Below, piece by piece: positions 1-11,149 of a stretch of DNA of 64,000 nucleotides (its first letter is position 1; the number at the start of each line of letters is the position of its first letter). The stretch comes from Circinella umbellata (Eukaryota; Mucoromycota; Mucoromycetes; Mucorales; Lichtheimiaceae). The notes beneath the pieces were generated by a model. That model was not told the DNA's origin. It was given only the letters and a program-made list of their open reading frames with translations, and did not search any database. The position numbers were made by a program, and so were the translations under genes. The stretch covers positions 62,001-126,000 of the forward strand of contig JAIWNF010000014.1 in assembly GCA_025093555.1 (NCBI GenBank), written 5' to 3'.

Positions 1-1568
1 TCTAAAGATTTAGAGGGTTCCTGATAAACCAAGAGTCTTCCAACAGACGGTAAATATTTTGTTGGGTCCTCAGCATAGACGCGTGATTCAATAGCCCAGC
101 CATTGCATTGAATATCTTGCTGTTGAATCGATAAAGGGTGACCAGCTGCAGAATATAACATTTGTTCGACAAGATCAAGACCAGTAACACATTCTGTAAT
201 AGGGTGTTCTACTTGAAGCCGTGTGTTCATTTCCAAAAAGTAAAAGTTACGATCGGTATCCATCAAAAATTCCACCGTACCTGATTTTTGATAATTAATA
301 CTCTTGTTTTTTTAGAACGACAAATTTCTGTAATAATCCGATACACATATATGCAGGTACAAACATATAAGCAGATTTAATTCATCTCCCCTGTTATTTT
401 AATTTAAATTTCATTTTTACCTGCCGAATTGTATTTTACATGACGTGCCAACGCAACAGCTTCTTCACCCATTTTTTTCCTTGTTTCTGGATCCACATGA
501 ACACTGGGTGATTCTTCAATCACTTTTTGATTTCGTCGTTGAATCGAACATTCCCGTTCTGGAAGGTAAACCACATTACCATGTTTATCCCCCAATATTT
601 GAATTTCGATATGCCGTGGTTGATCAATATACTTTTCAATCAACAACCGATCGTCATCGAAAGAAGATTTTGATTCTTGTTTCGCCAATTTAAAACCTTC
701 TTTTAATTCATCATCGTTCCATGCAATTCGCATTCCCTTTCCACCACCGCCCGCACTCGCCTTCACCATAACTGGATAACCAATGTCATGAGCTACTTGA
801 AGAGCTGTTTGAACTGATTTTACTTCACCATCATATCCAGGAATACAATGAATATTACTAGCATGAGCAATCAATTTACTTTGAATCTTATCGCCCATAG
901 CAGCAATTGCATCGGCAGAAGGTCCAACAAAGGTAATATTGGCATCTTCTAATGCCTTGACAAAAGCAAAATTTTCGCTTAGAAACCCATATCCAGGATG
1001 AACAGCTTGGGCATTCGTTTGTCGTACAGCATCTAGAATCCGGGGTATGGATAAATAGGATTGTGCATCACCCAGACACACAGCTTCATCAGCCAGCTGA
1101 ACATGCTGTGCCTTTGCATCAAGTTCGGAATACACTGCGACAGTGCGTATGCCCATTTTACGAGCAGTTTTGATTATTCGACAAGCAATTTCTCCTCGAT
1201 TGGCGATAAGTAACTTATCAAAAGTCTTTATGTATATATATAAATATTAGATTCGTTCCAAAGAAAAGAAAAAAGACGTTTTCACTTTTTGTAAAACGTG
1301 AATGTTCATTATGAATAAATTATATTACCTTCTTATAAGGTAGCGCATTTGTTGAATATCGAATGGTCGTTGGTAATAAATGGGAATTCTTACTATTTCG
1401 ATAATATGTCGATCGCGTTTTTGGTTGGTATAAAGAAGGTGATCGATAAAATGAACCATGAGTGGAAAAATGTCGTGTATGTAATAACAGAGTAGGAATT
1501 GGTGCGTGAGCCGTAGATCTCGACACATTTAGTAAACGACCTCCTACTCTGTAAATGTGTGGTGACAT
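1..1568 (-). CDS. PCCA: Propionyl-CoA carboxylase alpha subunit (biotin carboxylase), 3' part outside window
   Basis: The enzyme carboxylates propionyl-CoA to methylmalonyl-CoA in the mitochondrion using ATP, bicarbonate and biotin; this is the alpha subunit. Three exons are visible: 1568-1329, 1225-421 and 280 to the window edge. All have GT-AG borders and keep frame. The first 80 residues are basic and rich in Ser, Thr and Arg, as in a mitochondrial presequence. The biotin carboxylase domain follows, with [13 protein letters not shown], the ATP-grasp glycine loop [47 protein letters not shown] and, in the third exon, [14 protein letters not shown]. The wording around these motifs fits PCCA better than methylcrotonyl-CoA or pyruvate carboxylase. 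The BT and biotinyl domains lie beyond the window. Confidence is high for biotin carboxylase and good for PCCA. Confidence 0.88.
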
Positions 1569-2125
1569 GGCATTAGGAGGAGCTTAGTGTTTTATGGTTA
1601 AGTTTCCTGGTATAATTCGTTTCAATGACAACAACAAAAAATGTGGGGAGAAAAAGAGATAATGATCCTGCGGAGCAAAACTGTAGTACTGATTGATTAT
1701 AAACGTGAGAGAATAGAATGCATTTTTTGTCATGTTTTTTATTTTCAAAAATTACTCTTATTCTTGCTATAGTCTTTCTAACCGTCCTCTGAAATTAATA
1801 AATCAAACCGATGGTTTCGAGGTGATATTCTTTATAAGCTCATCTTCCCACTAATTTCTTTTTTCTTTGAAAGTACAATGCAATACGATTTCGTAAAGTG
1901 TGGTCATAATATCGTTGTGGCATATAATTTACCCGGAAATGATGTTATTTTTCACACACTTTGCGAAATAATACATTATATATAAAAGATCAAATAATTA
2001 CTACTATTATTATCACAGACATAATAATTGATTGAACTCTTTTAAAAAGAATGAAAATGAGCAGGTAGTTCAAAGGTTATAAGTCACAGTTATAATGGTA
2101 ACTACTATCGGTGATAGATGTTTTT
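1569..2125. other. Intergenic: PCCA 5' flank and original left flank of the triplicated block
   Basis: No open reading frame of note. The stretch is AT-rich and lies between the PCCA start codon and the left edge of unit A. Units B and C have VPS27 3' sequence at the equivalent place, so this is probably the original single-copy flank. Confidence 0.6.
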
Positions 2126-2317
2126 TTCGTTGGACTGAGTTTTAATCCAATGATAACTTAGCTGAAGGTTCCTCTCTTTTGTTTTTTTCTTCGTAGCAAC
2201 TATTTTCTTTGTTCCCCTGTGAGCAAAGATCATGGGCTTCCATATATACATACAAACAAAAAGTTTGGAATGATTTCGTTGTGTGATTCAGACTTGTACA
2301 ATAATCTTGGTTTTTTT

Positions 2318-2896
2318 CTAACCCTAAACAACAATTATTTTTACATTTTCTTTATTTTCTTTATTGGAAATGAAAATGAGCTTTTTCAACTGCGCGTAGT
2401 GGTTGGATAACTCTGGTTATTTTTCGTTTTTGCGATCATCGGTTTTTCGCCAGAGCATTATAAAAAAAAGAAAAGTATAAAGATCGTCCCTGTGAGTACA
2501 TTTGATCTGTTTTACTTTTAATGTCGCGCGGATTTTTTTCTTGCATGACTTCAATGATTTCATTTTTTTGATTTATTTATCTATTAGGTGAAAGTAATCC
2601 TTTTCAGTTGATTGATAAAAAAAAATTTGGTGTCATAATCAAATCGCAAGAGAATCACGTTACTGTTCGCTACAGGCGTTTGATTCAATCATTGTTAGTT
2701 TGGTATATCCTGTTCGTAACCATGCTTGCGGTGTAGAGAAGCTACAATAATTGGATCATTGACTTTTGAAGAAAGTTATGCTTCTCTTGGGTTTTTTTTT
2801 TGGATGTTGACGGGATATGGAAGCCTGATAATAAATAAAGCTTTTTTCCTCCTCGATGTCAAGGCAGGTCTTCGTCCTGAGGAGGATGGATCCAAT
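2318..2896 (+). ncRNA. Candidate telomerase RNA core, unit A
   Basis: The block has no convincing reading frame. CTAACCCTAA at 2318-2327 would template TTAGGGTTAG, about 1.7 repeats of TTAGGG. An H-type pseudoknot follows: stem 1 CTCTGG 2411-2416 with CCAGAG 2450-2455; U-rich junction 2417-2431; stem 2 GCGATC 2432-2437 with GATCGT 2482-2487 (one G-U pair); A-rich junction 2456-2481. A closed domain at 2750-2896 is held by ATTGGATC/GATCCAAT and contains an 8-bp arm (2847-2854 with 2879-2886) and a weaker arm near 2768-2784, reminiscent of the CR4/5 three-way junction. Known fungal telomerase RNAs have these parts in this order. True ends are not visible. The alternative is a telobox in the TERT promoter with chance pairing. 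The plus strand is chosen from the template sense. Confidence 0.55.
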
Positions 2897-3332
2897 GATA
2901 CTTGTGTGCTTTTTTTTTTTCGAAAAGCATATTAGCATTGGTGAACTAAGACCTTGACAACAATGACAAGAAAAAGTTTGCCTGGAGACGAAGTCGTCAT
3001 AGTAATTTGAAGTCAAGGATAGTGGGTGGTTTAATTTAAGAATGATTGTTTTTTTTTTCTTTTATTCGTGACATTTTTCAAATAAACAAATCGTTGGTAT
3101 TTAATATCATACTTTTAAACTTTAAACTCTTTTATCATTTGACTTCAGTAAGAGCGTCAGCCTATTATCAATGTATATGTTTTTATTGTCGATATGCTCT
3201 TAGAGAAATAATGATTTTCTTGAGGCAACTTGTACATTCGAGAAAAAAAAAATCAAAGTCAGGGCTCCTTTATAAAAAAAGAAAAGTACTGAATGTTATT
3301 ATAGACCGTTTTAACTTTTTGTTTCTTTCATC

Positions 3333-4366
3333 ACGGCTACAGTGAATGAGGCAACGAAAGCCAATAAAAAAAGACTATGACGTTTGGATTTACCCAATCA
3401 CCTTTGACTGTGACATGTTACTGAGATTTAAACAGGTAAGCATAAAGCATAAGAGAGAGAAAAGTTCATACATTATTACTTTATTAGCGTCAATATTAAA
3501 AAAAAGTTATTGGTGTCATGGATTGGTTCAATAGTGTCACATTGGAATATAACTCCAATAATAAAAAGACGTGGGAAAAAAAACAGAAGGAAGAAATTCT
3601 AATGCCAGGAGAAAATATAATGGAGAGTTCATGATTGCGTGTGTGGAGATGAAAATTCTACTTATGTTACTGCTACCAAGAACACTGTTAACAATCGGAC
3701 CATTAATAATGAATCTACCAGTAGTCGAACTATTGCCATTGAATCCAGCGCTATGGAATCGAGTTTATTTGAAGTGATAAGTACGTTTTCGAAAGTGTTA
3801 ACTGTAGCTGCAATAGAATTTAGTATTAACAGATCCAAATTCTATTATAACACTACAAACATTTACAGATAGCAGCAGCAGCAGAAGAAGCAGCAATAAT
3901 CATCTTCTTGAAGACATTCATAAAAACATTAAAATACATGTACCATTGGTGACACCTTTGAGTGTAAAGGGAACAAAAAAGTAAAATGCAACACTCTCTG
4001 TGGCAAAATGGATGTCGAACAATAATATTTAGCTACTTCAACAATATAATCTGGTCAAATATTATATTTACAGTAAGTATGACAAATAGCTAGTTAGTAT
4101 TATCATTTTATTTTTTAAATAGTTATAAGTTCCAACCCATATATAAAATACAATTAATCATTTTACAATAGAATAATCTCGCTACTAGGGGTCATTTCCT
4201 AATTGAGAACAATTAATTTTTTTTGCCTCATACATGTTATCCGGGCCCAATTATCAGGTATAAAAATTGTTCATCATAATATTTTCTTTTATACTTGTTT
4301 GACCATTTATATATATATTGAAGTTGACATTACAGTTTTAACTGTTATATTATATGTTTTTTTTAG
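3333..4366 (+). other. Unrecognised segment replacing the TERT N-terminal exons, unit A
   Basis: Sequence shared with unit B stops at about 3332 and resumes at about 4267. In unit B the same interval encodes the TERT N-terminal domain; here it is unrelated. Short open frames exist at 3346-3534 (starting MRQRKPIKKDYDVW, with a donor-like GTAAGC after LLRFKQ) and 3639-3872 (Ser/Thr/Asn-rich), followed by a CAG/AAG run near 3871. The frames do not join into one readable protein and I do not recognise them. Both versions share CAATTATCAGGT at the right edge, which could be the exchange point. Confidence 0.5.
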
Positions 4367-5959
4367 GTCCGCGTATTAATTTTATAATGGATAGTATTAG
4401 TAATAGTAACAACAAGCAATAACAGGGTTATTCTAGTACCCTGGATATCACCAATACAAACAATTACGCCATACGTCCATCTATCATGCTTCACAATAAC
4501 GATTTTCTCCAAAAACCATCCACATGGATGATGGATACTGCTGTGGAACAATTGAAAATCACCTTTCCAAAAGAATTTGAAAAGGTTAGAGTAATTACCT
4601 AATGTGTTTCTCTGAATAGTTGTTAAATTTTCAGCTGCTTTACAATTACGTAGAAAGGAAAAAAGTTTCCACAACGATTGAGCACTATTGAGAATATTAT
4701 TGAAAAAATCATTCAAAAAAGTGCGAAATCAAAACCAAGAGCATTATTGATTCAGTATTGCCCATACCCAAAGGTACAATTTTGTTATTTTTATCGTTTA
4801 TGTTGGAATAGGAACTTGATTGTAATCTAATTTCTAATGAACATACCTCTATAATATATAATATATTATTATTAGACTGATAGTCCTCTTGACCGGATGG
4901 AGACATCACCCAATCAAGTATGTATAAAAGTTTTTTCTCATTAACATTTGTTGGGTTTCTTTTTTTTAACTTCTCAACATTTTTTTTTCCTTCATAGTTA
5001 TATCAATTCATTCTTGAACAAACGAAACATGTGTTTCCGATTAAATTTTTCGGATCTGAAGAAAACTTCACACATATCTTAGCACGTATGTATATATTAT
5101 TATTAATAACAGTGCTTTAACAAAAAAAAATGCATTTATTTATCAATAAACATGTTATAATATTTAGTTGTGAAGAAAGTATAAAAGATTGGAAAACGAG
5201 AAGTACTATACTTACCTGATATGCTCAAAGAATTTGATGTAAGTTATCATAATAATAATATTAGAGTGATAGAATATGTATTAAATCAATCATTTATCTA
5301 TACTGTAATAATATTAGTTAACGGTGTGTCAATGGCTTAAACCACCACGAGATCCAAACACTATGGATCGCGGTCAAGACGAAATCAACAAAGAAAAGCA
5401 ACTTTTATATCAAGCTATTGCGTGGTTTATTCACAATTATGTTTTCAATTTGATCAAGGTATTAATAACAGACAAATTGTCCCGATTGATTTGCATCATT
5501 ATTCAATTTGTGACATTTGATTTAATGTCACCATTACTGTTATTATTTTAGTCATATTTTTATGTAACTGAAGCAAGTACCACAAGTAATAAAATTGTTT
5601 TTTTCCATGCGAATGTGTGGAAGAAAAAATCCATGGAATTGGTTAAAGAACTTCTCACTGATCAGCGATACGAAAAGGTGGATTCTACTGTAAGTTATAA
5701 TAAAACAAATATTTAACTATATATATAACTAATTCTTAAAGTACATTAACAAATGAATAAAATAGTCAAATACATCTTCAACAGCAAAGATCCGATTTGT
5801 CCCGAAAGGAAAAAATATTAGAATTATTACAGACATGGTAAATACATTTGTTTATTTTATATAATACTAATGCCCGTAGATCAGATTTTTTAAGCTAACT
5901 TTAAATTAATATTTATGTAGTCGAATATCAATCGACGCAACAAGTCAAAACTTCATAAG

Positions 5960-6176
5960 GTGTATCCTGACTTAAACCGTCAAAATATGGGGTGCAATAA
6001 GAATTGACAAAAAATTGTCAGAAATAAAGCTATAAACATTTTGAGCCCCAATATACAGTATGTTAATTGAAGTATTCTGAAGAAATGTTACGGAACAGTT
6101 TTTTAAAAAAGACATTTTTCGTCGAGATTTGTCACTTCAAAGTTTTGTCAAAATATGGTATTTTACTAAGTAAAAG
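5960..6176 (+). other. 217-bp GT-AG intron-like insertion in TERT, unit A
   Basis: It sits exactly between AAG and GCA codons of the exon after motif 2. It begins GTGTATCC and ends TAAAAG. Unit B reads straight through (AAGGCATTAAAAG), so the segment is absent there; unit C has it at 30024-30240. GTCAAAATATGG occurs near both ends (5979-5990 and 6147-6158) as a direct repeat. It is either a gained intron-like element or an intron cleanly lost from unit B. Confidence 0.75.
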
Positions 6177-6966
6177 GCATTAAAAGTTATTGATTATGAA
6201 CGAAGTCGTAAGCAATTCGAATCTGTTGGTAAATCGGTAACCAATTCATTGGATCTTTTTGAAAAGCTTTCAAATTATAAATCAAACATTTTTAAGAACA
6301 TCCCTAAAGAGTAAGTATCAAAAGTAACGGGTTTCGTATACTGTATATGTATTTGTAATATATACATAGTAACAATTACAATTATATCTGTAGTCAAGCA
6401 TTACATTTTGTAAAAACAGATGTTATGAGCAGTTTTGATTCTATTGATCAATGCTTACTCTTGGAGATCTTGAAAAATACTTTAGAAAAGGTTGGTAGTA
6501 TATATCAATTAAAGCTATAATAATTGCTTATTAAAATTAGTTAGACGGTAATAATGGTAAATATGCGTGTACGAGTTAGAGTAAGAGAGACTACTAACAA
6601 ATATTCAACAAAATGTAGCAATACAATTACAAGTCATTTGTCACTACATACAGTCGATCTGGTAAAACCAGGTGGAAGTCTGAGTTATGTGTAGAAACAC
6701 CTAGTAAGTAGTTTTAAATCTATTATTTGAATAAAATAGAATGATATTATGTCAAGGCTAACAAACAATCGATTCAATAAAAGGTACATCTTCATCATCC
6801 GAAAAAGAAATACAAAAATTAGCAGAAAAATTTACTCAGTCTATTTGGATTGAAGGTGTAAGTTTATATCATTATTATTCTTATATGTTGATGAAAAAAC
6901 TATTCGTATTATTGACTGAATAACTGACTTTTTTTTTAAACTTTATCTGTTTATATATAATTTTTA

Positions 6967-9443
6967 GGGTAGTGCTACCTGTGCGATTTTTTTCTCGCTT
7001 GTTTTAAATTGTAGTGGTACAGCGCAAACAGTCATAGCCAATCCTCTAGTGATATTACCAGTACGACTTCTCTTACTAAACATACTTCATTAAGACTCTA
7101 TACATTTTTTTCCTCTACGTATAATAACTTCTCATGAATGATATTCGTTTTGATTAATTCTACACTATTGAAACGAACCTACTAAAATTAATACGTAATA
7201 TAGAATATACGTATAAATTTTTACTGTTCATTGATGATAACCTATCTACAGAAAGAAGATAATATTCTTGAATTTTTTGATTAAAATGGCTTTATTGGTG
7301 CGATTTTTCATTTTTTTTTAGAAAAAAATTACAAGTGCGCCCTTATCCGTGCGATTTTTTTGTCTGGGCGTAAAATATGAGAAAAAGCTGTGCGATTTTT
7401 TTTTTCACTTCTAAATGGCATAGCTAACAGTTTATTTGATAATGTAAAAGTAGTCTACCAAAATATATAATATAAGAACTTATTGATTATGACTAGTTAT
7501 TAGCACCAACTTGCTCGCATATTATACACAAAAAACAGATAATGCACTTGGATTATTTGATTAAAAACGGCTTTATTGGTAGTGCGGTGCGATTTTTTTT
7601 ATTTTTTTGAAAAAATTACAAGTGCTTTTCCGTGCGATTTTTTTTCACTTCTAAATGGCATTGCTATCAGTTTATTGACAATGTAAAATTAGTCCACTAA
7701 AATATAATATAAAGGTATGTCGATTATGACTAGTTATTAGCACTGACTTGCTCAATATTATTCACAAAAAAGAAGATAATACTCGGGTTATTTGATTAAA
7801 ATGGCTTTATTGGTGCGATTTTTTTTTAGAAATGATCTCCATGACTACATTCGATTTAACTTAATATTTTACATATTTCTTATAGTGTAATGTTCCAAGC
7901 CAAAACCGTATAAAACAATAAGTTGACTATATCCATTTGTAAATTCATTTTAATGGGAAAATAGTGGATATAGAGTTTTCCGTCTGAAGCCACGTGTGTC
8001 AAAGCGAGTCAAGAATCGTCTATTTTGGTGCTCAACAGAGGTGCAACTGTATAAAAGCAGAGTCTGTCACTAGTCATTTATGCTATCTATTTTCGAATGT
8101 ACATCACCAAACTTCATCTTATATGGGAAATGTGTAGCAAATTTTATATAATTCTGGAGCTTTAAACAGCACAACACTAATCAACAAAAATAGAAAATAT
8201 CGTTTAAAAATGTTCTCATGGCTCATGGGCAGCATAACTCCTGGTACAGTACTTCTAACTACATTTACCTGACCGTGGATTAAGTACATGATGGGCATAA
8301 AGGTGGTCAGTAAATTAGGTAGGAACTTCTATAGTTATGTTGCTATGATAGTACGTAATTGTGTCAATATCAAATAATAAATAGATACTGACTGGTGATA
8401 CATATTTACAGAAGGAGCAGGTTGTAAAACAAATGAAGGTCAGAACGTTTTGCTTTATTTCTTGTGGAACATTTGCCAGGAAATGTTGTTTCAAGAATGG
8501 ATGAGCACGGTTCATTTTGTCGATCAGAAAATTCGAAATCATTTTTCTGATCATACGTACGTATGCATGTCAATTAACAATACTTCAAGTTAGAGGGACA
8601 TCAAACTAATTATGTTTTTACTTTATGTGTCTCCTATCTACAATGATGCAACTGTTTTCTGAAGTAGTTTGAAGAATACTCAATAAAATGTAGAAGATAA
8701 TATTATTGATTGTTGCTATATTGAAACCATTGTATTATCGTTGATAAGATCGACAAAATAATAATAAAATATCAAATAAATATATGTTGTTAATAAGATA
8801 ATCCACGAACAGTGAGTTAGAAAAAAATCGCACCAATAAAGCCATTTTAATCAAATAACCCAAGAGTATTATCTGTTTTTTGTGTATAATATGCAAGCAA
8901 GTTGGTGCTAATAACTAGTCATAATCAATAAGTTCTTATATTATATATTTTGGTAGACTACTTTTACATTATCAAATAAACTGTTAGCTATGCCATTTAG
9001 AAGTGAAAAAAAAATCGCACAGCTTTTTCTCATATTTTACGCCCAGACAAAAAAATCGCACGGATAAGGGCGCACTTGTAATTTTTTTCTAAAAAAAAAT
9101 GAAAAATCGCACCAATAAAGCCATTTTAATCAAAAAATTCAAGAATATTATCTTCTTTCTGTAGATAGGTTATCATCAATGAACAGTAAAAATTTATACG
9201 TATATTCTATATTACGTATTAATTTTAGTAGGTTCGTTTCAATAGTGTAGAATTAATCAAAACGAATATCATTCATAAGAAGTTATTATACGTAGAGGAA
9301 AAAAATGTATAGAGTCTTAATGAAGTATGTTTAGTAAGAGAAGTCGTACTGGTAATATCACTAGAGGATTGGCTATGACTGTTTGCGCTGTACCACTACA
9401 ATTTAAAACAAGCGAGAAAAAAATCGCACAGGTAGCACTACCC
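6967..9443. mobile_element. Long-inverted-repeat (foldback-type) element in a TERT intron
   Basis: The 2,477-bp element is flanked by the 8-bp direct repeat AATTTTTA (6959-6966 and 9444-9451). Units B and C have a single AATTCTTA here. Termini are GGGTAGTGCTACCTGTGCG inverted, and the inverted repeats extend roughly 610 bp inward on each side (about 6967-7575 and 8822-9443). Inside, a box AATGGCTTTATTGGTGCG followed by a T run recurs in tandem near 7287, 7569 and 7801 and in inverse orientation near 8822 and 9105. No transposase is readable. The 8-bp target duplication would suit hAT-like or Merlin-like mobilisation, but the family is not assigned. Confidence 0.9.
8210..8594 (+). other. Possible exon-like reading inside the foldback element
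   Basis: The unique core (about 7840-8820) has a TATAAAAG-like box near 8050. A start is possible at 8210 (MFSWLMGSITPG). After an acceptor-like TTTACAG at about 8406-8412 an open stretch reads CKTNEGQNVLLYFLWNICQ and continues to a stop near 8594. No family is recognised. It could be a captured gene fragment or chance. Confidence 0.2.
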
Positions 9444-11149
9444 AATTTTTAGCCTAATCATACATCTCAAAATAGCGAAGAATTACTTCAATTGATTGCT
9501 GATCATATTCAAAACAGTGTTACCAAAGTCTGCTATTTTCTTTCTTTTTTTCTTTCTAACAATTACTTAACTAATCAATATAACATATTGCAAAACACTG
9601 CTTCTTAGATTCAAGGTAACAACTATCGACAAACTATTGGAATTCCACAAGGATCATGTTTGTCAACTATGCTCTGTGATCATTTTTATACACAAATGGA
9701 AAATGAGTGTTTAGAATTCATTAAACACGACCCAAATGCTGTAAGCCTTTTTTATTATTTTTATAATTTTATTTTGCAGTTATTTGTTTATACAATATAC
9801 TGATATATATAATCATCTATTGCCAATGGTAACTAATTATTTCTTTTCTTTATACTAATTTTATCATTAGTTGCTGCTTCGATATGTTGACGACTTTTTG
9901 CTTATTACACCTAATGCTACTACTATCAAACAATTTTGTCTTTTTATTGAACAAGGTTTGAGATATTATATGATTTAGTATAATACTTCCTTTTTTTTCC
10001 TTCTGTCTTGTATAGCTTTTATAAATAACATTTTTCTGATTTATTAGGCAAAAACAATTATGGAGTAAGATTTAATCAAGCAAAATCAGCAACGACTCTT
10101 GAAGATATGAATCACATTCCATTTTGGAATGAATCTGGTACCTTATTTCCTTTTATTTTATTTCTATTTTGCAAACTATTTAACATATCTTGTTACAATC
10201 ATTTCCCGCATAATACGTACGTACTGAACTTTATCACTATTAAATGAATTTGTATTTAGAATTATCATGGTGTGGATTAAACATCAATACCAGTACTTTG
10301 GATATCTGTTCGGATTTCTCAAGATATAGAAAGAACAGTACGAATATACATATATTCCTTTGAAATATTTGAATTAACAATGTCAGATCAAATTATGATG
10401 TGCGGCTAACATGTATATTTATCTCTCTTCTATTATTTCATCATTCAGATATGCGTGATTTGATGACTTTAAAATCTGTTTCTTATTATAAGGATATTCA
10501 ACGACAAATAACCCAGTAAGTATAAGAGAGAGAGAGAAACCAAGCCTCTAGATTCTGCATTACTGTATATATGTAAATGAAGAAAATACTATACTAATGA
10601 TCTTCATACATCTTTTTTTTTTTTTTTTTTTTGAAAAAAAAAGAACTATGAAAACAAAACAAACTCGACTTTTGGTTGATGTTGACTTTAATGCAAGAGA
10701 TACCATTTACCGAAATCTATTTGAAGCTTATTTACTTTCAGCTTTAAAATTTCGTATCTATGTTCGACAATTGTTTATGTATAATAAGAAAGTTTCCTGG
10801 AAAATTATATTCAGTAAAGTGTCATTATATATATCAAGTTATCTTTTTTTTACGTTGTATGATACATAAAATACTAATTGGAGAAACTGTTTATATATAC
10901 ATATATATAGAAACTTTATTACAGGCACAAAAAGAAACATCATCAAGGCTATCACCATACTTGAATCATTCCAGTATACGTATTTTATTCCTATACGCTT
11001 TTTGCAAAATTCTCAATCGGAAACGTAAATCATTTGGGACTTTGTTAAAGCTTTTAGAAAATGAATTGAGAAAACAAAAACTATCGAGAAATGTTAAAAG
11101 AATGATTGTAAACTGGCCTTCATGTAGTTTAATCAATTTACCATTGTAA

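Larger units (their letters stand above)
4367..11149 (+). pseudogene. TERT: Telomerase reverse transcriptase, unit A (stops, N-terminus missing)
   Basis: TERT copies telomere repeats from the telomerase RNA. Exons read in frame are 4367-4584, 4654-4773, 4876-4917, 4998-5085, 5168-5238, 5318-5458, 5552-5689, 5766-5837, 5921-5959, 6177-6310, 6394-6490, 6619-6703, 6784-6857, 9453-9527, 9609-9740, 9871-9955, 10048-10137, 10260-10337, 10449-10515, 10644-10813, 10839-10888 and 10925-11149. Motifs in order: CP (LLIQYCPYPK), T (FPIKFFGSEENFTHIL), 1 (SYFYVTEAS), 2 (KIRFVPKGKNIRIITDM), A (FVKTDVMSSFDSI), B' (TIGIPQGSCLSTMLCDH), C (LLLRYVDDFLLITP), D (YGVRFNQAKSAT), E (LSWCGLNINT), then a C-terminal extension ending INLPL. 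Lesions: TAA at 4420-4422, TAA at 5182-5184 in the T-motif exon (unit B has TTA there), and no N-terminal domain. The intron 6858-9452 holds a 2.48 kb element. Confidence 0.85.

Noticed and set aside
2318..2327. CTAACCCTAA as only a telobox promoter element
   Set aside because: Not fully excluded. Ranked second because the pseudoknot and closed domain follow at the expected side and order. Transcription data would decide.
2219..2410. 63-codon frame starting MSKDHGLPYIH, repeated in all units
   Set aside because: It covers the telomerase-template-like word, has Phe/Ile-rich content from T runs and no family resemblance. Conservation is explained by recent duplication.
4363..4716. Minus-strand frame of 117 codons opposite TERT (also 28427-28780)
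   Set aside because: It is antisense to exons that read as TERT and includes intron sequence. It is not kept in unit B at full length.
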